Below, one piece after another: positions 1-7,336 of a stretch of 64,000 nt of DNA. The notes under the pieces are model-generated. The model ran no database searches. It worked only from the letters and a program-made list of their open reading frames with translations, and had not been told where the DNA came from. The DNA is taken from positions 1 through 64,000 of the forward strand of contig MHBU01000031.1 in NCBI GenBank assembly GCA_001803395.1. The letters run 5' to 3'. Numbering within the stretch: position 1 is the first letter of the stretch; each line of letters starts with the position of its first letter. Source of the DNA: Methylotenera sp. RIFCSPLOWO2_02_FULL_45_14. Its GTDB lineage: Bacteria; Pseudomonadota; Gammaproteobacteria; Burkholderiales; Methylophilaceae. The position numbers and the translations under genes were made by a program.

Positions 1-95
1 GCACAATAAAGCTTCCTATAACTGATGTAGGCGACCCTAACTGGCAATTTATGGAAGATTTTATTAAAAATCTTCCATACGCCGATAAAATTTAA
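1..95 (+). CDS. C-terminal tail of a probable restriction-modification (specificity/target recognition) protein, partial
   Basis: Only the last 30 codons are inside the window, open from the left edge in frame 3 and ending at TAA 93-95. The tail reads ...DPNWQFMEDFIKNLPYADKI. A D-W-x-F/Y-M-E-x-x-I-K-x-L-P-Y-S/A ending is, from memory, typical of BcgI-like or type IIG/type I restriction target-recognition domains, so the gene probably belongs to an R-M or other accessory module on the left. It lies about 190 bp from a tRNA-Arg gene, which fits an island boundary. The call rests on a short tail only and the upstream sequence is needed to settle it. Confidence 0.45.
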   Translation, partial: TIKLPITDVGDPNWQFMEDFIKNLPYADKI

Positions 96-183
96 GTATT
101 GTTTCTGATTAAATATACTACCTACAAGACAACTTATGCACAGGGACTAAGGCTTTCTAACTAACTTTAAGTAAGATGAAAAA

Positions 184-251
184 TGGAAGCATAAAGTTGG
201 CCATTTGATTTGGAAGCATAAAGCTGTCTTTGGGACAATGTTATGCTTCCA
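184..251. repeat. Cluster of three 11-13 bp repeats beside tRNA-Arg
   Basis: TGGAAGCATAAAG occurs at 184-196 and again at 211-223, and its first 11 bases recur inverted (TTATGCTTCCA) at 241-251. The second direct copy and the inverted copy can form an 11-bp stem with a 17-19 base loop. The cluster fills the gap between the probable R-M gene and the tRNA 3' end. It could be recombinase arm-type sites, the end of a mobile element, or a terminator-like hairpin for the left gene; no integrase is visible in the window. Confidence 0.6.
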
Positions 252-285
252 CTGACAAGCCGTTAAGCTAACCCCTTGTTTTTAT

Positions 286-362
286 TGGTGCGCCCGGCGG
301 GAGTCGAACCCACGGCCTTCGGCTTCGGAAACCGACACTCTATCCAGCTGAGCTACGGGCGC
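286..362 (-). tRNA. tRNA-Arg (anticodon CCG)
   Basis: Read on the minus strand, a full cloverleaf is present. The acceptor stem GCGCCCG pairs with CGGGCGC. The D arm is GCTC-AGCTGGATA-GAGT. The anticodon stem TCGGT/GCCGA carries the loop TTCCGAA (anticodon CCG, arginine CGG codons). The T arm contains TTCGACT, and the discriminator A is followed by an encoded CCA. The 3' end faces the repeat cluster and probable R-M tail, the usual orientation for an integration target, but no second copy of the tRNA 3' end is visible at 1-285. Confidence 0.95.
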
Positions 363-375
363 ATGCGAGTAACGT

Positions 376-381
376 ATTATA
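376..381 (-). promoter_or_regulatory. -10 element of the tRNA-Arg promoter
   Basis: A perfect TATAAT on the minus strand lies 13 bases upstream of the mature tRNA 5' end (362), suitably placed for transcription starting just before it. No good -35 hexamer is evident at the expected distance. Confidence 0.45.
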
Positions 382-439
382 GCAAACTGAAACGTCACTG
401 GCCTTTTTACTTAAGCGTAAGACATGTTTCACCTGTCTT

Positions 440-467
440 TTGTCTTAACATAAAGAGCAGGTATAAT
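440..467 (+). promoter_or_regulatory. Sigma-70 type promoter of the dihaem cytochrome gene
   Basis: TTGTCT (440-445) and TATAAT (462-467) are separated by 16 bases and end 36 bases before the ATG at 504. The match to sigma-70 consensus is good, and the next gene downstream is the cytochrome. Confidence 0.6.
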
Positions 468-503
468 GTTTGATTATCAATAAATTTTTGGGAACAAACT
501 GTA

Positions 504-1349
504 ATGAGCGATATAGATAATGACACGCAGGGCTACTCAATTGGGCAAGTGTTACTTGCAACTGTTGCAGGTATCGTTGGTATTGCTTTGTTCATTTTGT
601 TGGTAGGTAAAATTTTTGGTGTGAGCGATAAACTTGAAGTGGCAGCGCCGACTGCGGCTGAGGCTCAAGTGGTAGAGAACATTAAGCCGGTGGCAATGGT
701 TGAAGTTGCAACCGCAGAATCTGGTGCAAAAGTCGAGAAAAGTGGCGAAGAAGTAGTAAAAGCAGTCTGTGCTATGTGCCACGCAGCAGGTTTGATGAAT
801 GCGCCTAAAATTGGCGATAAAGCACAATGGGGGCCTCGCATTGCGCAAGGTTATGAAACCTTGGTTAAAAATGCGCTCGAAGGTATTCGCACCATGCCTG
901 CACGTGGTGGCAATCCTGCGTTAACTGATGGAGAAATAGCCAATGCGGTAGCGCACATGGCGAATGCTTCGGGAGCCAAGTTCACAGCGCCCGCGCCTAA
1001 AGCAGCTGAGCCAGCACCTGTAGCAGTGGAAACAAAACCAGCTGAGCCAGTCGCTGCCGTTGTAGCAGAACAGCCTGCACCAGCCGCTGGTAAAGGTGGT
1101 GAAGGTGGTGAAGAAGTGTATAAAGCAACTTGTGCTATGTGTCATACTCCAGGGTTGATGAATGCACCTAAGTTGGGTGATAAAGCACAATGGGAGCCAC
1201 GCATTAAACAAGGCCACGCTACATTGGTGACTAATGCGACTAAAGGTATTCGTATGATGCCGGCTAAAGGCGGCAACCCAGCGTTGACTGACGCCGAAGT
1301 TGCAGGCGCGGTGAAATACATGGCAAATGCTGCGGGTGCTGGTTTTTAA
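504..1349 (+). CDS. Membrane-anchored dihaem cytochrome c with two c5-type domains
   Basis: This is a 281-residue electron carrier, probably facing the periplasm. One hydrophobic anchor (about residues 15-38) has no cleavage site after it. Two homologous class I cytochrome c domains of the c5 type follow, with haem motifs CAMCH at residues 89-93 and 210-214 and a probable axial Met about 40 residues after each (TMPARGG, MMPAKGG). An Ala/Pro-rich linker (about 161-195) joins them. The two halves are nearly identical around the haem sites (GLMNAP, GDKAQW, GNPALTD), pointing to a recent internal duplication. It has its own promoter and a terminator, so it is a single-gene unit. Likely partners are the terminal oxidases, by inference only. 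Confidence 0.9.
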   Translation: MSDIDNDTQGYSIGQVLLATVAGIVGIALFILLVGKIFGVSDKLEVAAPTAAEAQVVENIKPVAMVEVATAESGAKVEKSGEEVVKAVCAMCHAAGLMNAPKIGDKAQWGPRIAQGYETLVKNALEGIRTMPARGGNPALTDGEIANAVAHMANASGAKFTAPAPKAAEPAPVAVETKPAEPVAAVVAEQPAPAAGKGGEGGEEVYKATCAMCHTPGLMNAPKLGDKAQWEPRIKQGHATLVTNATKGIRMMPAKGGNPALTDAEVAGAVKYMANAAGAGF

Positions 1350-1382
1350 TTAAAAAATTAGTTCTGCATGTTGCTGCACATT

Positions 1383-1414
1383 AAAGCCACTTGAAATTTT
1401 AAGTGGCTTTTTTT
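1383..1414 (+). terminator. Rho-independent terminator of the dihaem cytochrome gene
   Basis: A 10-bp stem AAAGCCACTT / AAGTGGCTTT with an 8-base loop is followed by a run of T, 33 bases after the cytochrome stop codon. Confidence 0.85.
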
Positions 1415-1449
1415 ATTGAAAATACTTTTAAAAAAACGGTGAATAACTT

Positions 1450-2280
1450 TTGACTACTTATGCAATCGGCGATATTCAAGGTTGTTATCATGCTTTTCAA
1501 GCATTGCTTGAACGCATTCAATTTAACCCAAAAACAGATCAGCTATGGTTGGTGGGTGATTTAATCAATCGGGGCAGCGGGTCGCTGGAAGTGTTGCGCT
1601 GGTGCTATGATCATCAGGATAGTTTGAAGGTGGTATTGGGCAACCATGATTTACATGCCTTGGTTGTAGCAAATGGTATTGTTGCCGCACATAGAGGCGA
1701 CACCTTAGATGCGCTGCTGGCAGCAGATGATAGTGATATTTTGCTCAATTGGCTGCGCCACCAACATCTTGCGTATCAAGAGGATGGTTATTTAATGGTG
1801 CATGCCGGGTTGTTGCCACAATGGACCGCAGAACAAGCGATAAGCTACGCCGCTGAAGTGGAAGCGGCCTTGCAGCATGAAGATTATTTGAGTTTTTTAA
1901 TGCACATGTATGGTAACTGGCCTAATGCTTGGAGTGAGTCACTGGTGGGGATTGAGCGTTTACGTTTAATTACCAACGCCATGACACGACTCAGAATATG
2001 TACCGAGCAAGGTGAAATGGAGTTCAAGTTTAAAGGCGAGCTGCAAGATGTGCCGAATGGCTATCTGCCATGGTTTGAGGTGCCTAATCGCGCCACGCAA
2101 CACACGCAAGTGATTTTTGGGCATTGGTCAGCGCTGGGTTTGCAACAGCGAGAAAATTTATATGCGCTCGATACTGGTTGTTTGTGGGGCGGCAAGCTCA
2201 CAGCGATGAACATTCATAGCAAACAAATCATACAGGTAGATTCGCACCCGCTTGATAAACCTATTCAGCTAACCCCATGA
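1450..2280 (+). CDS. apaH: Bis(5'-nucleosyl)-tetraphosphatase, symmetrical (ApaH)
   Basis: Hydrolyses Ap4A to two ADP in the cytosol, removing a stress alarmone (and, in family studies, Np4 caps on RNA). The 276 residues match the usual ApaH length. Metallophosphatase motifs appear in order: GDIQG (7-11), GDLINRG (36-42, family consensus GDxVDRG), GNHD (64-67) and later HAG and GHW. The start is TTG at 1450, which places the conserved GDxxG motif seven residues from the start as in other ApaH proteins; no in-frame ATG lies upstream. It is convergent with the acyltransferase gene, with a 15-base gap. Unlike in enterobacteria, rsmA and pdxA are not adjacent. Confidence 0.95.
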   Translation: MTTYAIGDIQGCYHAFQALLERIQFNPKTDQLWLVGDLINRGSGSLEVLRWCYDHQDSLKVVLGNHDLHALVVANGIVAAHRGDTLDALLAADDSDILLNWLRHQHLAYQEDGYLMVHAGLLPQWTAEQAISYAAEVEAALQHEDYLSFLMHMYGNWPNAWSESLVGIERLRLITNAMTRLRICTEQGEMEFKFKGELQDVPNGYLPWFEVPNRATQHTQVIFGHWSALGLQQRENLYALDTGCLWGGKLTAMNIHSKQIIQVDSHPLDKPIQLTP

Positions 2281-2295
2281 AGTTAGTGAAATAAG

Positions 2296-3081
2296 TTACA
2301 ACATTAATTTGTGACGAATTAAACCTTCAATATACAGTGTGAGCGCACGCCTATCCATAGCCGCATATTCCGCTGGAGAGATAGGCGCTAAGAAATGTAA
2401 CTCAACGGCAGGTTGTTTTTGCAATAAAATTTGTTGCATGGATTCAACCAACGTTGTCTCCCCGGCATAAGCAACCTTGGTGTTGATGCTGCCGTCTGCA
2501 TTAGGGTAGCGAATAGCCACTGGCCAAACTGTGGCACTAGCTAGAATAGCTGCTTGAATTAAACTGCTTTTAAACGGCATAATTTCTGTGCCATCGGTGG
2601 TGGTGCCCTCAGGAAAAAAGCATAAGTTATCACCAGCTTGTAAGCTTTTTTGGGCTATATCAATCGTTTGCTTGGCATCCTGCCGCTTGTTGCGATCAAT
2701 AAAAAGTGTATTGGCACGGCTGACTAAATAGCCAAAGATGGGCCAGTTTTTAATTTCTGATTTAGCAATAAATCGCAGAGGAATCAGACCGTTGAGGGCG
2801 TGAATATCTGACCATGTAATATGGTTAGCGACAAACATGGTGCTTGATAGCGATGTCGCGTTATTAGGGATGTGACCAAAACTGACGACACGCACGTTAA
2901 AAACGACAAGTAATTTGCGACACCACCATTTAATCAGTTGCGCTTTTGTTAGTTTACTCGCGAATGGCAATAGGGCTGACGCTATGAGTAAACCCAATAA
3001 AGTGTGTATGACAATGCGACAAATCCTAAAATAGCGTGTGACGCTATTAGTGGCTTGGGTGTTGGTTTTTAATAATGACAA
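2296..3081 (-). CDS. 1-acyl-sn-glycerol-3-phosphate acyltransferase family protein (PlsC/OlsA-like)
   Basis: An acyl transfer enzyme of the PlsC family, 261 residues. An N-terminal membrane segment (about 24-42) precedes the acyltransferase fold. The catalytic H-X4-D motif is NHITWSD with H87 and D92, and the substrate-binding motif FPEGTTTDG is at 156-164. The upstream gene on the same strand encodes an OlsB-like N-acyltransferase, so this is plausibly OlsA, which O-acylates lyso-ornithine lipid. A general lysophosphatidate acyltransferase is the alternative. The two genes are separated by about 350 bp with a REP-like hairpin, so co-transcription is uncertain. Confidence 0.85.
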   Translation of the reverse strand: MSLLKTNTQATNSVTRYFRICRIVIHTLLGLLIASALLPFASKLTKAQLIKWWCRKLLVVFNVRVVSFGHIPNNATSLSSTMFVANHITWSDIHALNGLIPLRFIAKSEIKNWPIFGYLVSRANTLFIDRNKRQDAKQTIDIAQKSLQAGDNLCFFPEGTTTDGTEIMPFKSSLIQAAILASATVWPVAIRYPNADGSINTKVAYAGETTLVESMQQILLQKQPAVELHFLAPISPAEYAAMDRRALTLYIEGLIRHKLML

Positions 3082-3251
3082 AGTGATATAAGTGATATGA
3101 TTTATTATTTTATTCTACATTAGAACGTAGCTGTAAATGTGAGTTGTATCATCTGTACTGGAATGAAAAATTACATAAGACTTTTGCACGTAATAGTGTA
3201 AGCAGGCAAGCTGTGTGATTATTCTCAATTTGTCCATTCTCTGAGCTTCCC

Positions 3252-3334
3252 CGTTCCCTGAGCCTGCCGAAGGGTGAGATGAGATTAACCGAATGATTTT
3301 TAATGAGTATTCCCTTCGACAGGCTCAGGGAACG
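3252..3334. repeat. REP-like inverted repeat between the two acyltransferase genes
   Basis: Two 23-base arms (3252-3274 and 3312-3334) are inverted copies with one mismatch, one being CCCTTCGACAGGCTCAGGG plus AACG. The 37-base centre is unrelated. This GC-rich palindromic unit resembles dispersed REP-type elements of proteobacteria and fills most of the 3082-3429 gap, which otherwise holds no gene that I can support. Confidence 0.75.
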
Positions 3335-3429
3335 AGAGGTTTCGGGGACGGCTTAGGCGAGCATGGCAACAAGTTAAGTTTTAAGGTCAAAAAACATGTG
3401 TACGGTCGCTACATGTGAAATAAGAACCT

Positions 3430-4203
3430 TTATTTTAAAAAGTGTGCCGCATATCTAGGGTTGATTCTGGATATCGGTAGCATCACTAGCATATCTGCCG
3501 TATTGAAATAGGGGTCCCATGCTGGCTCACCACAAATATAAGCGCCAAGGCGTAAATAACCTTTAATTAAAGGTGGGCAAGCGACTTGTAAATCATTATG
3601 TAATGATTGAATCGGCAGTGGGTTTCTTGCAAAAACGCGGTACTCGATAGGTGACAAATACTCGTCTTGTAGTTTTTTATATAAGCTGGCTGCGGCGTGG
3701 CCACCGTCAGATATGCTAATGCTGCCGCAACCTATCATGTATTCGTAATTGTGAATCTGCATGTATTTTGCAAGACCCGCCCACAGCATGGTGATGGTGC
3801 CGCCATTGCGATAGTTTTGGTGTACACAAGCGCGGCCTACTTCAACGGTGCGGTCGAATAAGTGCGCTAATCTGCTTAAATCAAACTCACCCGCAGAGTA
3901 GTAGCCACCAGCTTCATTGGCTTTTTCAGGAGTTAAGATTCGATAAGTGCCGATCACTTGATTGGTGCCGCTATCACGCACGATTAAATGATCACAAAAT
4001 TGATCAAAGCCGTCAATGTCTAGGCCACCAGTGCCTGAAAGTTGCGCGCCCATTTCTTCGGCAAACACTTTGTAGCGTAGGCGTTGTGCTTCTTCAATTT
4101 CTGCCTGTGTGCGAGCAAGGTTAACATACAGCCGTCTCTGGGGTGCACGTTGGCGGTTTGGTATTTTGGTATTGTGAGTTAAAGTAAAATCTTTACGCAT
4201 CAT
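3430..4203 (-). CDS. olsB: GNAT-type N-acyltransferase, probable L-ornithine N-acyltransferase (OlsB-like)
   Basis: 257 residues of the Acetyltransf_5 / autoinducer-synthase-like family that includes OlsB, which moves a 3-hydroxyacyl group from ACP to ornithine to give lyso-ornithine lipid. Visible family features are LARTQAEIEEAQRLRYKVF (about 28-46) near the N terminus, FAEEMGA, DHLIVRD, and the core EVGRACVHQNYRNGGTI. Two independent points support OlsB over other GNATs: the downstream PlsC-type gene, and three 11-bp-spaced PhoB-box half-sites 50 bases upstream of the start (ornithine lipid is PhoB-controlled in rhizobia). The Shine-Dalgarno-like AGGAG lies just upstream of the ATG. The gene symbol is inferred, not proven. 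Confidence 0.75.
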   Translation of the reverse strand: MMRKDFTLTHNTKIPNRQRAPQRRLYVNLARTQAEIEEAQRLRYKVFAEEMGAQLSGTGGLDIDGFDQFCDHLIVRDSGTNQVIGTYRILTPEKANEAGGYYSAGEFDLSRLAHLFDRTVEVGRACVHQNYRNGGTITMLWAGLAKYMQIHNYEYMIGCGSISISDGGHAAASLYKKLQDEYLSPIEYRVFARNPLPIQSLHNDLQVACPPLIKGYLRLGAYICGEPAWDPYFNTADMLVMLPISRINPRYAAHFLK

Positions 4204-4252
4204 AAAATCGCTCCTTTTTTATTGGAGAGACTTTAATCAGTAAAGATTAACA

Positions 4253-4285
4253 ATTGATGACAAAATAGTGACGGTTTATTGACAG
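4253..4285 (-). promoter_or_regulatory. PhoB-box array (three 11-bp units) upstream of the olsB-like gene
   Basis: On the minus strand three consecutive 11-base units begin CTGTCA (4285-4275), CCGTCA (4274-4264) and TTGTCA (4263-4253). The first two together match the 18-base Pho box CTGTCATAAATCTGTCAC at 14 positions. The array ends 50 bases before the start codon at 4203, the expected distance for an activator replacing a -35 element. PhoB and PhoR are encoded at 15.2-17.3 kb. Confidence 0.7.
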
Positions 4286-4371
4286 TATTTTTTGAAGGTT
4301 AGTCACTCAACGATGCAATCGCTCACAGCATTGAGGTTTGAATTGAAAAACTTAAGTGAAGCGTTAGCGGT

Positions 4372-4824
4372 TTAGTGTGAAACTCTAGTTGTGCCGCCAC
4401 TCTCAATTAAGCGTACTTTTTCGCCGGTTAAAAATGCCTCATCCGCCTCTTGTACGACAGCAACCAAACCACCACCATCTAATTTAACGGTAATTTCCAA
4501 GCCATCTTTACGTGTAATGCCTTCTTCAGCCGCCGCACCGGCAATGCCACCTACTACTGCACCAATGACAGTGGCGATGGCAGCGCCTCTGCCACCACCC
4601 ACTGAGCTACCAGCAATGCCGCCAACGGCAGCACCAGCTACTGTGCCTACAGGTGTTTTCGTGCCTTCAAGTTTCACCTGACGCACACTTTCTACAACGC
4701 CAGTTTTAATGGTTTGTACTTTACGCGCTTCGTCACGGCTATAAACACTGCCAGAGTTAGAGCTGGCGCAAGCTGCTAAAAATAAGCTTAATAAGCTCAC
4801 TGCTAGTAATTGAGTTGTACGCAT
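4372..4824 (-). CDS. Glycine-zipper outer membrane lipoprotein (SlyB/Pcp-like)
   Basis: 150 residues. A lipoprotein signal ends at lipobox LAAC (Cys19), so the mature protein is lipidated and probably sits in the outer membrane. A glycine-zipper 2TM stretch at about 63-100 (repeated GxxxG/AxxxG, as in GTVAGAAVGGIAGSSVGGG) is followed by a short beta-rich C-terminal domain (ITVKLDGG, VRLIESGGTTRV). This is the Rick_17kDa_Anti/SlyB layout, a family tied to envelope integrity. It is transcribed alone; neighbours share no obvious pathway. Confidence 0.85.
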   Translation of the reverse strand: MRTTQLLAVSLLSLFLAACASSNSGSVYSRDEARKVQTIKTGVVESVRQVKLEGTKTPVGTVAGAAVGGIAGSSVGGGRGAAIATVIGAVVGGIAGAAAEEGITRKDGLEITVKLDGGGLVAVVQEADEAFLTGEKVRLIESGGTTRVSH

Positions 4825-4886
4825 TTTTCTTAATCCCTTTGTATAAAAAATGATTCACTATTTCACTAATAGTGACTCTGGCTGTT

Positions 4887-5843
4887 CTAAGCGGTTAAGG
4901 TTTCAGTCGTTAGTGTTTCATTGACTAAGGCTTGCGTGTAAATGGCTTCAATATCCGCACGCGTAGGGGTGTGGTTTTGCCCACCACGACTCGCAATTTT
5001 AATTGCCCCCATGGTAGCCGCCAATCTACCGCAGGTTGGCCAGTCCCAGCCTTTCGCCAAGCCATATAACAAACCAGCGCGATATGCATCACCGCAACCC
5101 GTTGGGTCAACAATTTTTTCGGCTTTAACGCAGGGAATATCAAAGCGTTGACCATCCGCATAAATCTGCGAGCCACTGCCACCCAGTGTCACGATTAATG
5201 CTTTAACCTTGAGCGCTAGTTGTTCTAGTGATAAACCTGTTTTGTCTTGAATGACTTGTGATTCATAGTCATTCACCGCTAAGTAATCTGCCATTTCAAT
5301 AAAGTGTAAAAGTTCTTCACCGCTAAACATTGGCAAGCCTTGGCCTGGATCAAACAAAAACGGAATGCCCGCTTCAAAACACTCGCGCGCATGTTGAAAC
5401 ATACCGTCACGTCCATCAGGTGCAATTACTGCTAAACTTACATTTTTCGCGTCATTTACACTGTTCTGATGAGACTCTACCATCGCGCCAGGGTGAAAAG
5501 CGGTAATTTGATTATCATCAGTATCGGTCGTGATAAAAGCCTGCGCGGTAAAGCTATTGGGAATAGTTTTAATATGAGTCGTATTCAGTTGATTTTTGTT
5601 CAACCATTGTGTGTAAGTGGCAAAATCTTCACCAATAGTAGCCATGATGAGAGGGTTGCCTTCAAGTAACTGTAAGTTATAAGCAATGTTGCCCGCCGTG
5701 CCACCAAACTCACGGCGCATTTCTGGCACATAAAACGCCACGCTTAGCGCGTGAATTTTATCAGGCAAAATATGGTTTTTAAATTGATCTTGAAACACCA
5801 TGATGGTGTCGAAAGCGAGAGAGCCGCAAATAAGTGTGTGCAT
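4887..5843 (-). CDS. PfkB-family carbohydrate kinase, probable adenosine kinase type
   Basis: 318 residues with the ribokinase/PfkB fold. The N terminus holds the substrate-binding region (GSLAFDT, then REFGGTAGNIAYN at about 65-77), and the C-terminal PfkB signature DPTGCGDAYRAG (about 246-257) carries the catalytic Asp and anion hole. The family phosphorylates sugars or nucleosides with ATP in the cytosol. Betaproteobacterial relatives are often annotated as adenosine kinase, but substrate cannot be read from sequence alone. No sugar transport genes are adjacent, and the gene appears monocistronic. Confidence 0.85.
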   Translation of the reverse strand: MHTLICGSLAFDTIMVFQDQFKNHILPDKIHALSVAFYVPEMRREFGGTAGNIAYNLQLLEGNPLIMATIGEDFATYTQWLNKNQLNTTHIKTIPNSFTAQAFITTDTDDNQITAFHPGAMVESHQNSVNDAKNVSLAVIAPDGRDGMFQHARECFEAGIPFLFDPGQGLPMFSGEELLHFIEMADYLAVNDYESQVIQDKTGLSLEQLALKVKALIVTLGGSGSQIYADGQRFDIPCVKAEKIVDPTGCGDAYRAGLLYGLAKGWDWPTCGRLAATMGAIKIASRGGQNHTPTRADIEAIYTQALVNETLTTETLTA

Positions 5844-5919
5844 GAGAATAATAAGTGATTTTTAAAACGCCTATTATCTTAGGTATTGGTTGGTGTAGGC
5901 AAGTTTATTGATTTAAGAG

Positions 5920-6483
5920 TTAGTGTGTTAACGCACCGTCAATCAAGATCTTAGCGGCAGTTTTTGCATATTTCATGGCGCCAGAGCCGCGCTTCATTTG
6001 TTCGGCTTGCACCGCGCCTTCAAATAGTAATGAAAGTTGCAATGCTAAACCATCAGCATCCTGGATGTTGGCTTCTGCTGCTAAATGGCTGATGTATTGC
6101 TTAAATTGCAAAGATTGCTCTGAAGAGAGTTGATGAACTGGATTTTCTTCTTTAGGGAATTCTGCAGACGCTTTAATAAAGCCGACGCCCTGAAAATCTG
6201 GGGATGTGACCCACTCTTCAATGTAGTCAAACAGTTTTTGAATTTTTTCGCCAGGTTTTTTTGTGTTGGTGCTGAGTTTGTCATTTAGCCAACTTTGAAA
6301 GTCTTGGTGGCCTTGTTTTAGTACTTCAAGAATAAGCACCTCTTTGCTGCCAAAGTACTTGTAAAGGGTCATTTTTGTGGTGCCGGCTACGGACACAATA
6401 GTGTCAACGCCAGTCGAGTTAATGCCCTGCGTTTGGAATAAGGCGCTCGCCGTGGTGAGTATTTTTTCACGAAGACCTGACAT
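5920..6483 (-). CDS. TetR-family transcriptional regulator
   Basis: 187 residues. The N-terminal TetR DNA-binding domain (about 5-50) contains the helix-turn-helix GVDTIVSVAGTTKMTLYKYF followed by GSKEVLI. The C-terminal helical ligand-binding domain (about 75-185) has no recognisable ligand signature. It probably represses its own transcription and a neighbour, but no divergent partner exists: the flanking genes run in the same direction. The target is unknown. Confidence 0.9.
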   Translation of the reverse strand: MSGLREKILTTASALFQTQGINSTGVDTIVSVAGTTKMTLYKYFGSKEVLILEVLKQGHQDFQSWLNDKLSTNTKKPGEKIQKLFDYIEEWVTSPDFQGVGFIKASAEFPKEENPVHQLSSEQSLQFKQYISHLAAEANIQDADGLALQLSLLFEGAVQAEQMKRGSGAMKYAKTAAKILIDGALTH

Positions 6484-6545
6484 GTTCTGATTATACTAAT
6501 CTGTATAGCTAAATTGCAACTGTTATTATTGGTTACCAATTAACG

Positions 6546-7316
6546 CTATTTTGAGGCGGCCATCAACATAGGGGTGAAATTGCAGCGCACTTTCTCTAAA
6601 TAGAAATTGGCGATGGCTAAATCGGAAAGTGTGGTTGGTAAATTGCTACCGACGACATTATCTAAGTAAACAGCCTTATGTTTATCGGGGATTAGTAGTG
6701 CTTCAGGAAACTGGCACGTACCTTGGCGCATTTGCTCATATTTTGCGTACATATTGGTGGCATCTTGCGCTGTGAGGCCTTTTTCATGCGCGTATGTGGT
6801 GGTAATAATGGGGTTGTTTTGAGCCAGTTTTGATTGTGGAATATGCGTTTGCGTAGGCAGAGTAAGCCAGATTGTGGCAACGATCAACAGTAGTATGAAA
6901 CTAGCGGCAATGCTGTATTGCGCGGATTTTGATTGCGATAGGTCTGAGAAAGCACTAGTTTTTTGCGTTTGTGCCAAAATAAGCGCGTGAGCCGCTTTTT
7001 TTGCATGGGCTAAATGGTTTTGATTTAACGGCTCTAAAGCTTGTGGCGCTAGTGTTTGTTGTGCCGCGTTCTTTGCAATTAGCACGATATGCTCAGCCAG
7101 TATGGCGGGGTTTTCTGCGCCTAGCGTTTTAGCTTGCTCGGTGCAGAAAGTAATCAGCTGTGAATGGTTGCTGGCAACCAGATTGGAAGTTTTTTGAAGA
7201 TGTGGCGCATTAAGCCAGTCATCTAAAATATCAAACAAACTGAGCAAGCGGCCTTGCGGTGTTTTGCTGGATTTGGCTAACATTTTGATGAGCCAAGGCG
7301 AGTCAAAAATTTCCAT
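6546..7316 (-). CDS. Hypothetical single-pass membrane protein
   Basis: 256 residues and not a family I recognise. Residues 1-125 look helical and cytosolic, one transmembrane helix lies at about 134-152 (AASFILLLIVATIWLTL), and the C-terminal 100 residues, probably periplasmic, hold two cysteines (in GTCQFPEA and KVRCNFTP) that could pair. Only 20 bases separate it from hemJ, which ends the upstream coding unit, so it may be co-transcribed with tlpA-hemJ. The layout (cytosolic helical domain, one TM, small periplasmic domain) resembles an anti-sigma or signalling protein, but nothing confirms that. Confidence 0.7.
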   Translation of the reverse strand: MEIFDSPWLIKMLAKSSKTPQGRLLSLFDILDDWLNAPHLQKTSNLVASNHSQLITFCTEQAKTLGAENPAILAEHIVLIAKNAAQQTLAPQALEPLNQNHLAHAKKAAHALILAQTQKTSAFSDLSQSKSAQYSIAASFILLLIVATIWLTLPTQTHIPQSKLAQNNPIITTTYAHEKGLTAQDATNMYAKYEQMRQGTCQFPEALLIPDKHKAVYLDNVVGSNLPTTLSDLAIANFYLEKVRCNFTPMLMAASK

Positions 7317-7336
7317 GTTTAAAAAGCTTTACCAAG

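Noticed and set aside
276-473. Plus-strand open frame across the tRNA-Arg
   Set aside because: Its start is the reverse complement of the tRNA (the typical RPAGVEPTAF-like translation); it is a known artefact.
4391-4681. 96-residue plus-strand frame opposite the glycine-zipper lipoprotein
   Set aside because: Ala/Pro/Thr-rich shadow of the Gly/Ala-rich coding strand.
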